From the NCBI GenBank assembly GCA_022709715.1, contig JAKLIH010000003.1:11501-58357 (forward strand): DNA of 46,857 nucleotides. The letters run 5' to 3'. Below, piece by piece: positions 1 through 9,363 of the stretch. The translations under genes were made by a program, and so were the position numbers. Origin of the DNA: Patescibacteria group bacterium. GTDB taxonomy: Bacteria > Patescibacteriota > Minisyncoccia > UBA6257 > JAKLIH01. The first letter of the stretch is position 1; every line of letters begins with the position of its first letter. The notes beneath the pieces are model-generated. The model was given only the letters and a program-made list of their open reading frames with translations, searched no databases and was not told the DNA's origin.

Positions 1-144
1 AAGCCAAGTTATATCTACAACCCAACACCAATCAACTATTCTCCAACCTGAAATACAACTACCACTAAGCCAAGTTATATCTACAACCCAACACCAATCA
101 ACTATTCTCCAACCTGAAATACAACTACCACTAAGCCAAGTTAT
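1..144 (+). repeat. 66-bp in-frame tandem repeat (two exact copies and part of a third)
   Basis: Positions 1-66 and 67-132 are identical, and a third copy begins at 133 and diverges after 12 bases. The 66-bp period is 22 codons, so repeat number can change without breaking the surface-protein frame. More copies may lie upstream of the window. Confidence 0.9.
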
Positions 145-2055
145 CAATTTAATTTTAATACTAATATCAATCCATCGGCTTTAACAGCTATACCAACTAC
201 CACCAAGCCAAATATTATTGTTTCTAACGATATATTTAATCAATTACCTATAGCATTTAAACCTATACCGACTACTACCAAACCAATTTTTTCTATTTCC
301 GATCAGAATGTTATCAAAAATTGGGATGTTTTTTCAGCTGTTACTACCACCACCAAACCCCAATATACTATAACCAATAATCCGCAATTTGATTTAACTC
401 ATAAATCGGCAGAATTATTAGCTTTATTAGAAGCGAATTTGTTAAGTTTGATTGATTTAACTCTTGCCAAGAAAAAGGATATTGTTGATGAAGATTTGCA
501 AATATTAGCAATTAAAGTTGAAGAAAAACAAACCGACGGTCCATTAGTTATAGTCGTTTTGGAAGATAATGAATATGAATTAGGTCTACAAAATTATATT
601 GAAAGAAAAGAACAAGAAGGATATCGAGTGAAAATTGAAAAAGTTTCAAATATTGGAAGAAAACCAGAACAAATGAAAGCTTACTTTAAAAAAATAAAGT
701 TAACCGATACTAATTTTAAATTTGCAGTTATACCTTTAGATTATTTATCAGGGATGGTTGCTTATAGAGGAGCACGAATAGCTATTTCGGACTATTATTA
801 TTGCAAACTATTTAATGATGACAATACAACATTGACCGGATTATTTTCTCCAGAAATTTATATATCTCGTGCTAATCGAGCAATGTTAGAAAAAGAATAT
901 ACAAAATTAACAGAAAATAAAATGTTAATTACTTTTCCAATTATGCGCTATTTACATAAAATTTATGATCAAGGCTGCTGATATGCAGATTTGAAAAAGG
1001 CCGATTTATCTAGATTAGGTGAGTCACTAAAGAAAACAGCCATTAATTTTGGACTAAACACAAAAACATTTTATGAAACTCGTGGCATAGACCCAGCTAT
1101 TAATAAACCAGATTTTCAATTATCGCTTGAAAATATATTAAGAGAATCAACTAATGCCAACTTTATTTTATCTTCTAATACTTCAGAATTTACATATATT
1201 GATATGAAAAAAAATAAAAAATTAGTAGAAAATTTCCGAGGCAATTTAACAACTGCCGTGTATAAATTTGATAATGGCAATAATTCTGCTGACGAAGACG
1301 AAATATATTTGGAAACTATTACCAATTTTAGCGGGTTAAATAATATTGACAGGATTGGCGGTTTATTTTTTGAAGAAAACGAAAACAATCCAATTGATAT
1401 TAATTTTGTATCTTATGTTATTCATCGAGACAAAGAATTAGCAATAAAAACAGCCAAATATTACGGTGAAATACCCGAAAACTGGATTCGTTCCTCTGGA
1501 CCTGGGTTAAGAAACAATGACGATGGTAGTGGACTAATACCGTCATACGTATCAGAAGTCAGATTTTTTGCAGAAGGTGTTTTAAATGGTGAAACTGTTT
1601 CTGAAGCACTTTGAAATACAGGTTATAAATCATTTTGATCTTTTAGCAAAGATTATGTTATGCCTTTTGACAACATTGTTTATGGCGATCCAGCTAAAAC
1701 TTTAAAAAATACTATTGAACAACCTCGTGCTAAAATTATAACTGACGATAATGAAAAAGAATATGTTATTAATATTCCCAAAGGAAAATTTGAAATCGAT
1801 TTTATAATCAAAAATATAGGCAAAGTGGACATTGATTATTTATTTGATCCAAGCGATGCCATTGAAATATCGCCAATGACAGGTAATATCTCAGTAGACA
1901 ATGAAGCAAAAATTCATCTAAAAGTATTGCATCATTCCGATATTAAACTTCAATCTAACGATATTAATAATAATCTCAAACCAAAGTCAACTAAGATACA
2001 TTTTAAATCCAATGCCGGCAACTGAGAGTTGTTAGTTAAATATTGAGATTTATAA
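1..2055 (+). CDS. Surface protein with Thr/Pro repeats and degenerate gingipain-like (C25) domain, 5' partial
   Basis: The gene is cut by the window start, and one frame runs to TAA at 2053 if UGA is Trp (in-frame TGA at 49, 115, 979, 1612, 1636, 2023, 2044). Residues 1-44 are two identical 22-residue repeats. Degenerate units ending in TTTKP follow to about residue 120, which suggests a cell-wall or surface linker. From about residue 180 the pattern resembles peptidase family C25: a DGPLVIVV strand, GYRVKIEKVS, ISDYYYCKL near 262, and YGDPAKTL near 561, like the GDP motif that closes these domains. The expected catalytic His (GHG) is replaced by SSNT, and residues 331-537 contain no Cys, so peptidase activity is unlikely. 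A C-terminal beta-sandwich-like stretch follows. No anchor is visible. The C25 assignment is by eye and only moderately secure. Confidence 0.6.
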
Positions 2056-2099
2056 TATGGCAGTTCTTGTCTTCTAGCAACATACCAAATTGTTAATAT

Positions 2100-2129
2100 A
2101 AAAAACTCTCATTTTTTGAGAGTTTTTTA
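2100..2129 (+). terminator. Rho-independent terminator
   Basis: A perfect 12-bp stem (2100-2111 with 2117-2128) lies 45 bases after the surface-protein stop. Its 3' arm is itself T-rich (seven T). It separates this gene from the next secreted-protein gene. Confidence 0.8.
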
Positions 2130-2185
2130 GTTGATTATTTTTTAAATAATTGTTATAATTAATATAAATATTTAAAATTAAAGGT

Positions 2186-3973
2186 ATGAAAAATATATTA
2201 GCTATATTGGTTTTATCTATTATTTTATCAATAACCAACATAGTTTTAATTGCTTATGCTGGGGAAGGCGGTTGTACTATTCATGACGCCGTACAACACA
2301 ACACCAGCGAAAACGGTTCGGACTGTTCAGATGTGTGTAAAGTCATTGACAATAACGATTATGCAAAGGGCGAAGAAGATGTTTCAGACTTTTATTGCTC
2401 AACTTGCTTAAACGGACGTACTTGAAAAAATGAAAAAGGACAAATAGTTTCTGATTTTTTAACCATGTATGCAGGATGCTGTGCACCTTCAAATATGAAA
2501 TCGCCTTGTGATTTTGGAGTTCAATATTGCGACTATTCAGCAAATAATATTTTTGGCAAATGTAATAAAATAATTATAACTAAATCTGTTACCAATAGCT
2601 CTGGTTTCTGTATAGATTGATACTTGCCACCAACCCATTCAATAAATAATTTACCTATGATGGAAAATGTTGGAACATTATCATCTAAATATGGCGGTTT
2701 TGGAGAAGTTTTTAAATTTTGAGAGCCATTTGTTATTTCTAATTCAACATCAAATAATTTAAAATCATTAAGTCAACATTCAAATAATTATAGCAAAACA
2801 TTGCAAGCCTATTTGCTTTCAAACGGGTTGCAGATGTGTGCTTCAGATGCTGATTGTGTACGTTGTCCAGACACTAACATTGATTGCTTGCAATGTGATG
2901 ATGGCGAGAAAAAACCACATTATAAATGTAATATCTCGACATTACAGTGCCAACTCGATTTTTCATGTGGCAAAGATGAATGCAACTATTACATCACTAT
3001 TAATAATGAGGATTATGAAGTAAATTGTTGTGAAAAAGGTGAGCAATCTCCACACAATGAATGTAAGACCATTTCCGAAAACAATATAACATATTATACT
3101 TGTGAAACAATAGATTCTTGTGGGGTCAATCAATGTGATGCTACCAAAAACAAAGAAGTTTACATTGCTAAATTAAAAAAGAAAGTCATGCAAAGCGAAG
3201 AATGCACGCCAACAACTTCTTCAACGACATCCACCACATCCTCAACCATTCCCGCTAATGATGTGCCAAAAGAGACGCCACCATCAACATTATATAATGG
3301 TGGGGGGAATAGTAGTGGTAGTGGTAATTATTTTTGTGACCCAAATTCTCAAAAAAGTAATGGTTACTTTCAATGTATTGCCATGCGTAATCCCAGCCCT
3401 TTATTGTCACCGTGTAATCCCACAAACGATCACCAATCACTTGTCAAAATATATTCTTCCAGCCAAGGATTTTGCACTTATAAGGCAGTAAGGTATAACA
3501 CTGATTGCCCAGTAAATCAAGAAACCAATCCCATCGGAGGTGGATTAAATCCAAAATATTGTAATATATATGATTTTAGTTTTATTAACAATAGCTCAAA
3601 AAGCGAAAATTTAATTACGCTCTGAATTAACAATGAAGAATTGGCAGAAAAATATCCATTGAAATATGAAGCATTTCTGTGCAATATGTGTAAAATTACT
3701 ATTAGCGCTAAAAATCAAACGAGTGATGTAGCAAAATTTATCATTGATAACCCAATGTTTCAAGATACGATTAGTGCCGTTACTAATAACGAAGATCATT
3801 TTAATGAATATACTGGCCAGCTAGTTCTTAATACATCCAGCTTATCTCCTGGTAAATATACAATAACGTTAACTTGTACAGATCCAATTGGTAACAAAGC
3901 AAATAAATCAGTTATACTTCATATACCAGAGTATTATCGCTGGCGAGAAATTGTGCCGGTTTTAAATCGATAA
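2186..3973 (+). CDS. Secreted cysteine-rich protein with Ser/Thr linker
   Basis: The product has 595 residues and one frame through four TGA (Trp) codons to TAA. Residues 1-25 form a signal peptide (Lys, long hydrophobic core, AYA cleavage site), so the protein is exported. It holds about 36 cysteines spread through the mature chain, several as CxxC or CC, which suggests many disulfides or metal sites. A low-complexity Ser/Thr stretch near residues 340-355 is followed by Gly/Ser-rich sequence, a typical flexible linker. The C-terminal 80 residues look like an Ig or cadherin-like beta domain (SLSPGKYTITLTC pattern). There is no clear anchor. It is flanked by terminators on both sides, so it is probably transcribed alone. 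I do not recognise the family; an adhesin or surface-display role is an inference. Confidence 0.75.
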
Positions 3974-3998
3974 GCTCGATCTAGTTTTAACTAAAAGG

Positions 3999-4033
3999 CC
4001 GGCGAGGAAATAAAATTTCCTCGCCGGTTTTCC
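3999..4033 (+). terminator. Strong Rho-independent terminator
   Basis: A 13-bp GC-rich stem (3999-4011 with 4015-4027) with a 3-base loop and a T-rich tail closes the Cys-rich protein gene. Confidence 0.9.
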
Positions 4034-4056
4034 TTATTTGGCATAATCACAAAAAC

Positions 4057-4085
4057 TTGTTAGTATCCTATCAGTATTTTAAATC
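4057..4085 (+). promoter_or_regulatory. Candidate promoter of the 4104 gene
   Basis: TTGTTA at 4057, a 17-base spacer and TAAATC at 4080 give a moderate sigma-70-type match just upstream of the Shine-Dalgarno. Confidence 0.4.
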
Positions 4086-4103
4086 TAAAAAGGAAGGTGA
4101 GAA

Positions 4104-4445
4104 ATGAGTACAAATATATTTGATACTTCATACGATCGAGAAGGTGTTTTAGAGAAAACTAAAGACACACTTGAAATGTTTCGATCGTTAACGAGAGCTG
4201 CTACAGAACATATTTACGCCATCGATTTACCAGCTATAATAAATGCTACACAAAAGGAAATGACCAGAAACATTGTGAGACTTCTTGTTGAATTAGTTGA
4301 AGGAAATCCAAAACTTACTGCTGAACAAATACTATCTGAATTTGCTATGCAGATATTGTCAGAAATGCGAGATGACAAAGAAACAGCCAAACATTTTATC
4401 GATAAGCTTAATTTAGCCATAGATTTAATAAAGGCGGAGGATTAA
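4104..4445 (+). CDS. Small hypothetical protein (113 aa), monocistronic
   Basis: The start ATG is preceded by a strong purine-rich Shine-Dalgarno (AAGGAAGG), unlike the large genes, which mostly start with no such site. The product is acidic and predicted all-helical, without Cys, Trp, signal or membrane segment. No family is recognised. The TAA stop lies inside the terminator hairpin that follows. It belongs to a class of short, strongly signalled single-gene units seen again at 4548 and at 30384-36811. Confidence 0.75.
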   Translation: MSTNIFDTSYDREGVLEKTKDTLEMFRSLTRAATEHIYAIDLPAIINATQKEMTRNIVRLLVELVEGNPKLTAEQILSEFAMQILSEMRDDKETAKHFIDKLNLAIDLIKAED

Positions 4446-4463
4446 AATCCACGCCTTTTTTAT
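4432..4463 (+). terminator. Terminator overlapping the end of the 4104 gene
   Basis: AGGCG (4432-4436) pairs with CGCCT (4452-4456), with an inner GGAT/ATCC pair, then five T. The stop codon of the upstream gene sits in the loop region. Confidence 0.75.
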
Positions 4464-4485
4464 TTCTTTTTTAAGAAAATAAAAG

Positions 4486-4514
4486 ATGACAAAATAAATT
4501 TTTTGTGGTATATT
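4486..4514 (+). promoter_or_regulatory. Promoter of the 4548 gene
   Basis: ATGACA, a 17-base spacer and TATATT give a good sigma-70-type promoter 33 bases upstream of the start codon. Confidence 0.6.
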
Positions 4515-4547
4515 CTAATTAGAAAATTTATTTTAGGAGGGAATATT

Positions 4548-4781
4548 ATGTCTGGAAAAAACGATGTAATTATGACTCCAGTTAAAAATCCATATCTCAA
4601 CGTCAGTGTTGTAGAACATTTTATTAATATGTTTTACGAAGCCAGTAAACTGTACCCCGATTCCATCACGGTTCTGCTCAAAATGAGTAAAATGGTTATG
4701 AAATCTTGTCACAACGAAGACCAAGAAGTTCGTCTTGGTAAAAAAATTAAGGAAATGGAATCAAACCAACAGGGAGAATAA
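4548..4781 (+). CDS. Small hypothetical protein (77 aa), monocistronic
   Basis: The chosen ATG follows a near-perfect Shine-Dalgarno (AGGAGGG, 4536-4542). A longer frame opens upstream at a GTG at 4505, but that codon would lie in the -10 region, so it is rejected. The product is basic-acidic mixed and Met-rich, without Trp. I recognise no family. It has its own promoter and its own terminator immediately after TAA, so it is an independent unit of the same type as its neighbour at 4104. Confidence 0.75.
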   Translation: MSGKNDVIMTPVKNPYLNVSVVEHFINMFYEASKLYPDSITVLLKMSKMVMKSCHNEDQEVRLGKKIKEMESNQQGE

Positions 4782-4806
4782 AAGTTCTCCCTGCTAAATT
4801 TTTCTT
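4770..4806 (+). terminator. Rho-independent terminator
   Basis: CAGGGAGAA (4770-4778) pairs with TTCTCCCTG (4785-4793), followed by a T-rich tract. The left arm overlaps the last codons of the 4548 gene. Confidence 0.85.
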
Positions 4807-4864
4807 AATTTTTATGTATCGATATTTTCTATACATTTTTAACTCTTTAGTCATTTTTCTATAC

Positions 4865-4893
4865 TTGCATTTTACTTTCTTTTTTGTTAATAT
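4865..4893 (+). promoter_or_regulatory. Promoter of frr
   Basis: TTGCAT, 17 bases, TAATAT, 30 bases before the frr start codon. There is no Shine-Dalgarno, which suggests a very short or leaderless-type initiation region. Confidence 0.5.
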
Positions 4894-4922
4894 TTACATA
4901 ATAAAAATTCAAAAATATAACC

Positions 4923-5483
4923 ATGAACGACAATCAAAATTTTGTCAATTTGAAAGAAAATCTTAAAAATTGTCTTAATTTTTTTGCTGAAAAATTAGCT
5001 TCCATTCGTTCCAATCGTGTGACTACTAGCATCGTTGAAAATATTATGGTTGAGTGCTATGGATCAAATGCACCACTAAAAACTATGGCCAATTTAGTTC
5101 TTCAACCACCCAATGTCATTATTGTTGAACCTTGAGATCCAAGTATTTTAAATGATATTTCTCGAGCTATCGAATCTTCCAATATTGGCGTTACTCCTCA
5201 AAAAGATGTTAAATTTTTAAGATTAGTTTTTCCTTCATTAACCCAAGAAAGACGTGACCAACTCATCAAACTGACTAATTCTGAAAAAGAAGCTTGTCGA
5301 GTAGAAATAAAAAAGCATCGAGAAACTTTTATGAAAAAGGTTCAATCTGAATTCAACGATAAAACAATTTCTGAGGATCAAAAAATATATCTAGAAAAAG
5401 AAGGCCAAAAAGAAATTGATAAAGCCAATGAAAACGCCGACACTCTAACCAATAAAAAAATCTCCGAACTCAACGAATTTTAG
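4923..5483 (+). CDS. frr: Ribosome recycling factor
   Basis: The 186-residue product is the family's usual length (about 185). RRF with EF-G splits the post-termination 70S ribosome in the cytoplasm. The N-terminal helix carries IRSNRVTTSIVENIMVEC, matching the family's R..RaspslLd..V.Y segment. Then comes VEPWD, with the W encoded by TGA at 5133, then AIESSNIGVTP.KD and the helical domain with TQERRDQLIK. The stop is TAG at 5481. The PWD motif is one of the clearest proofs that UGA is Trp here. It stands alone, between a terminator and a repeat-bearing spacer, rather than in the common tsf-pyrH-frr order. Confidence 0.95.
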
Positions 5484-5517
5484 ATTTCATCACCCCAACA
5501 ACTCACATTTTCTTTTG

Positions 5518-5670
5518 CAATTGCTAGTCCCCACACTCAGAAAAGTTTCGGAGCAATAAATATAATATTTTAAAGTTAAACATTCTATTTAAAATACACG
5601 TTGCTTAATAAATTGAATCGTTCCTCGGTTAAAAATCCCATTTTTAACCTTAAACTTTCTGAGTGTGGGG
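5518..5670. repeat. Palindromic intergenic element with GTGTGGGG-type ends
   Basis: CCCCACACTCAGAAAAGTTT (5529-5548) is repeated in inverse orientation at 5652-5670 with a one-base bulge, enclosing about 100 bp that contains a further hairpin (GGTTAAAAAT / ATTTTTAACC near 5628-5650). The left end, CAATTGCTAGTCCCCACAC, is the reverse complement of a core found again near 46702 and, in shorter form, at 11467. The spacer 5484-5833 otherwise holds only AT-rich sequence and no supported gene. Confidence 0.65.
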
Positions 5671-5833
5671 GTTTTACCACTGCTTTACTATTGTCTTACT
5701 ATTATATTTACTTTTTAAATTCACAATTAATTGTCTCTGTTAAGAATTATATTTTAATATTTTTGATTTATATTTTTGATTTTTGATATTTAATTTTTGA
5801 GTTTAAAATTTTAATAATATTAAAATTTTGTGT

Positions 5834-6934
5834 ATGCTCTACTTCATCGCCATTTTAACTATTTTAGTTTTAGTCCATGAATTTGGTCATTTTATTTTTA
5901 GTATTCTATTTAAAGTAAAAGTTGAAGAATTTGGAATTGGTTTTCCACCCGCTTTCTTTAAACGCAAAGGTAAATTAACCACTTACTCGCTCAATTTATT
6001 GCCACTGGGTGGTTTCGTAAAGTTATTTGGCGAAGATGGTTCTAACCAAAATGATCCAGCCAGTTTTTCCGCTAAGAAATTATGACAAAAAATAGTCATT
6101 TTATTAGCCGGAGTTTTTAATAATTTATTATTTGGCTACTTAATTCTATCCGTTTTATTATTAATCGGCTTACCATTAATTGGTAATTTCGATGAAATTT
6201 ATGCTTATTTGGATAAAAATGCCGTAATCAAAAAAGAAGAAATTAGTATCAATTTTATTAGTAAAGATTCTCCCGCCTCTAAAGTTGGTTTAAAACTTAA
6301 TGATAAAATTTTAGCTTATGGTACTTCGCCCGAAGATTTGAAAGGTGGTAATGCTTTAAATAATTTTGAATATTTTGTTCGCAACAATAAAGGTCGTGAA
6401 ATTACATTACAAATTGAGCGTAGTGGCAAAGAAAGTGTTGTAACTGTCACACCACGCTCTGAATATGAAAGCGATGATGGTCCAATTGGTATTGGTTTGT
6501 CTCCAGCCATATACTACGCTTATCCGTTTGGTCACAATTTTATAGAAGCATTTAAAATGATAAACAAAACTTTTAAAATGTTTTTTGCCACCATTGGCAA
6601 TGTTTTCACTTCCATATTTAATTTAGCTTCAAAAAATCACGATGTGGCTGGGCCTGTTGGTATTGCTGTTGTCACTGCTAATGTCGCTAAAATGGGTGTT
6701 TCTTATCTCATTGCTTTTATGGCTTCATTTTCAATCAACCTAGCCATTGTCAATATGTTACCAATTCCTGGGTTAGATGGTGGACGAATTTTAATGCTTC
6801 TAATTGAAAAAATATCTCGTCGCAAATTTAGTCCAAAATTTGAAAGTTATTCAATTGGTATCGGTTTAGCTTTTCTTATTGTCATAGTTATTTTTGTTAC
6901 CATTAAAGATGTTTTATTTTATTTTGTTTATTAA
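5834..6934 (+). CDS. rseP: Site-2 membrane metalloprotease (RseP/RIP family)
   Basis: The product has 366 residues. It is an intramembrane zinc protease that cuts transmembrane segments, for example of anti-sigma factors or signal-peptide remnants. The zinc motif HEFGH is at residues 15-19 in the first membrane helix, and the third ligand motif, NMLPIPGLDGGR, has Asp near 315. A PDZ-like domain (SKDSPASKVGL.LNDKIL) lies between the membrane helices. The family's W after the first helical pair (KKLWQKIVILLAGV) is encoded by TGA at 6083. ATG at 5834 is chosen over an upstream TTG. It sits 21 bases before mreB, so it likely shares a transcript with the cell-shape genes. Confidence 0.95.
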
Positions 6935-6955
6935 TTAATCTTTTAATCTTAAGAT

Positions 6956-8029
6956 ATGAATAAATTCTTTGAAAATCTGTTAAAAGCCAATACTTTATCT
7001 CAAGAAGTCGGTTTCGATTTAGGCACTGGTAAAATTTCTGTCTATCTTAAAAATAAAGGAATTGTTTTAAACGAACCATCTGTTGTGGCTGTTAATAACA
7101 AAACTGATCAAATCGTAGCCATTGGTCGCGAAGCTTCCGCCATGATTGGTAAAACTCCTCAACACATAACCGCCACTAAACCCTTAGTCAATGGTGTCAT
7201 TTCTGATTTTGAAGTGGCGGAAAAAATGATAAACTATTTATTACAAAAAATAAAAGAGGGAAGCAAAGCTGGTAAATTTTGATTTGTTAAACGCGCCATT
7301 GTTGGTGTTCCATCCAATTGTACCGAAGTTGAAAAGAAAGCCGTTGAAGATGTTTTTCACAACGCTGGTGTAAAAGAAGTTTATTTAATTGAAAAATCTT
7401 TAGCCATTGCCATTGGTAGTGGTTTACTTTTGAAAGAACCAAAAGGGCATTTAATCGTTGATATTGGTGGCGGTATCACTGAAGTCGCAGTCATTTCGTT
7501 AGGCGGCGTAGTTGTTTCTCAAAATATTCGCATTGCTGGCGACAAACTCAATGAAGATATCATTCGTTATATTCGCGATAACTTTAAACTTGCCATTGGT
7601 GATCAAACCGCTGAAAAAATTAAAGTTACTATTGGCAGTGCTGTAGCCACTCATGCTTCCGGCGACGCTAGCTACTTAATAGTTCAAGGTCGTGATTTAA
7701 CCAAAGGTTTACCCAAAGAAATAAAAATCACTGAGAAAGAAGTCCGCGAAGCCATCGCTGAATCTCTAGATACAATCGTTCAAACCATCAAAAATACAAT
7801 CGAAACCGCACCTCCCGAATTAATTCCTGATATCATGAATCATGGCATCTTACTTACTGGTGGATCCAGCTTACTTCGAGGCATTGATAAACTAATCGAA
7901 TCATCCACTGGTCTTGAAGTGAATGTCGCTGATGATCCAATCAATACGGTAGTCCGTGGTGAAGGCATTATTCTAGAAAATTTTGAAGGCATGAAATCCT
8001 ATTTATTATCAACCATTACAAACAATTAA
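6956..8029 (+). CDS. mreB: Rod shape-determining actin homologue MreB
   Basis: The 357-residue product is the usual length. MreB forms membrane-bound filaments that guide lateral wall synthesis. Visible motifs are the phosphate-1 loop GFDLGTGKISVYL near residue 19, the phosphate-2 region VDIGGGITEVAVISLGG, and the adenosine segment LTGGSSLLRGID. The Trp codon TGA at 7280 falls before FVKRAIVGVPS. It is followed after 12 bases by mreC, then mreD and the PBP2 gene, the classic mre-mrdA order. Confidence 0.97.
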
Positions 8030-8041
8030 TTTTAAAAGCTA

Positions 8042-8863
8042 ATGATAAATTATCCCCTACATAACAATCGTTTTTCAAAATATAAATCATCGAATCATCG
8101 ATCATTATTTTTGTCATTGTTATTGTGGGGTTTTTTAATTATATTTTTTAGCAGTGGTTTAAAATATATCACTACCGAAGTTTTAGCTATTGCTCAACCC
8201 GCTCAAGAAAGAACTGGTTACTTTGTTCAGTGGATTGGCGATCTATTCAATTTTGCCAACCTTCGCAATGAATATTATCGATTAAAAGAAAAAGAAAAGA
8301 ACTTCAATCAAAATCTTGGTGCAGTTAGTGTTCTTAAAAACGAAAATGCCGATTTATACAAACTGCTTCATTCCGATACCAACAAATTTAACATTTTGCC
8401 CGCCAAAGTTTTAGTTGGCGACATCAATGGTTCCGATGGCATATTTATTATCAATCGAGGTTTAAATGACAATTTAAAAGTTGGCATGAATATTATCATT
8501 CCCGACAATATTTTAGTTGGCCGAGTTATCGAAGTTTTTAAAAATTACTCCAAAGTTGAATCTCTTCATAGTATCAACACCAATTTGAGCGTTCTTAATC
8601 TTGACAAAAATTTCCTAGCTCTACTTAAAAAAGACAGTAGTGGCTCACTCACTTTAAAATTTTATGCCGACGACAATCAATTTAACCTTCAAGATATTTT
8701 AGTAACTTCCAGTGAAAATCAAAATTATTTATCCGGCTTATTGGTCGGTAAAGTTAAATCCATCACCAACACACCACTAACGAGTCAAAAAAATGTTTTA
8801 GTTGAATTGTTCTTCGAACCCTCCAAATTACACAATGTTTTTGTTATTACCAATTACCCCTAA
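8042..8863 (+). CDS. mreC: Rod shape-determining protein MreC
   Basis: The product has 273 residues. A short cytoplasmic N-terminus is followed by one membrane helix (about residues 20-40), a coiled-coil (YRLKEKEKNFNQN region, about 80-105) and the beta-rich periplasmic/extracellular domain with ILPAKVLVGDINGSDGIFIINRG, typical of MreC. It links MreB filaments to the wall-synthesis enzymes. Its Trp codons here are TGG. It is placed between mreB and mreD. Confidence 0.95.
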   Translation: MINYPLHNNRFSKYKSSNHRSLFLSLLLWGFLIIFFSSGLKYITTEVLAIAQPAQERTGYFVQWIGDLFNFANLRNEYYRLKEKEKNFNQNLGAVSVLKNENADLYKLLHSDTNKFNILPAKVLVGDINGSDGIFIINRGLNDNLKVGMNIIIPDNILVGRVIEVFKNYSKVESLHSINTNLSVLNLDKNFLALLKKDSSGSLTLKFYADDNQFNLQDILVTSSENQNYLSGLLVGKVKSITNTPLTSQKNVLVELFFEPSKLHNVFVITNYP

Positions 8864-8880
8864 AATTTAAATTATTTCTT

Positions 8881-9363
8881 ATGACCAAATCTGTTTACTC
8901 AACCATTATTTTTTTTATTTTGGCAATTCTTTTTACTATTTTAGTCATGCCCTATTTACCGATTTTTTTACGGCCAAATTTGATTTTGGCTTTTATCATT
9001 TTATGTTCATTTCATATTGGTTTTCAAAAAAGCATTTGGCATTGAATCATCGGTGGTATTTTACTGGACAATTTTACTTTATTTAAATTACCGGTCAATT
9101 CCATTATTTTTATCAGTTTATTTATCGTCATGATAATTTTTTCCAAAACCTTTGATTACACAACTCAAATGTCTAAAATGGTCACTTCCTATCTTTTAAT
9201 ATCTCTTTACTATATCTCTTGATTTTTCATTAACTGAATTGCTTTACAAAAAGTAAATTGGCTTTTATTTTTATATTTAATCGAAACTCTTTTAGCTTGG
9301 AGCTTAATGTTTAAATTAACATCTAAAACTGGTTACAATGAAAAAGCGTTACACATCATCTAA
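8881..9363 (+). CDS. mreD: MreD-like membrane protein
   Basis: The frame is visible only when UGA is read as Trp (TGA at 9043, 9223 and 9235). The 160-residue product is strongly hydrophobic with about five membrane helices, as in MreD. IIGGILLDNFTLFKLP corresponds to the family's G...Dl.....lG stretch. Its gene overlaps the start of the PBP2 gene by 26 bases, so the two are translationally coupled. The assignment rests on position and membrane topology more than on sequence. Confidence 0.85.

Noticed and set aside
5601-5786. 61-residue + strand frame
   Set aside because: It lies across the palindromic element, lacks a start signal and has a low-complexity hydrophobic composition.
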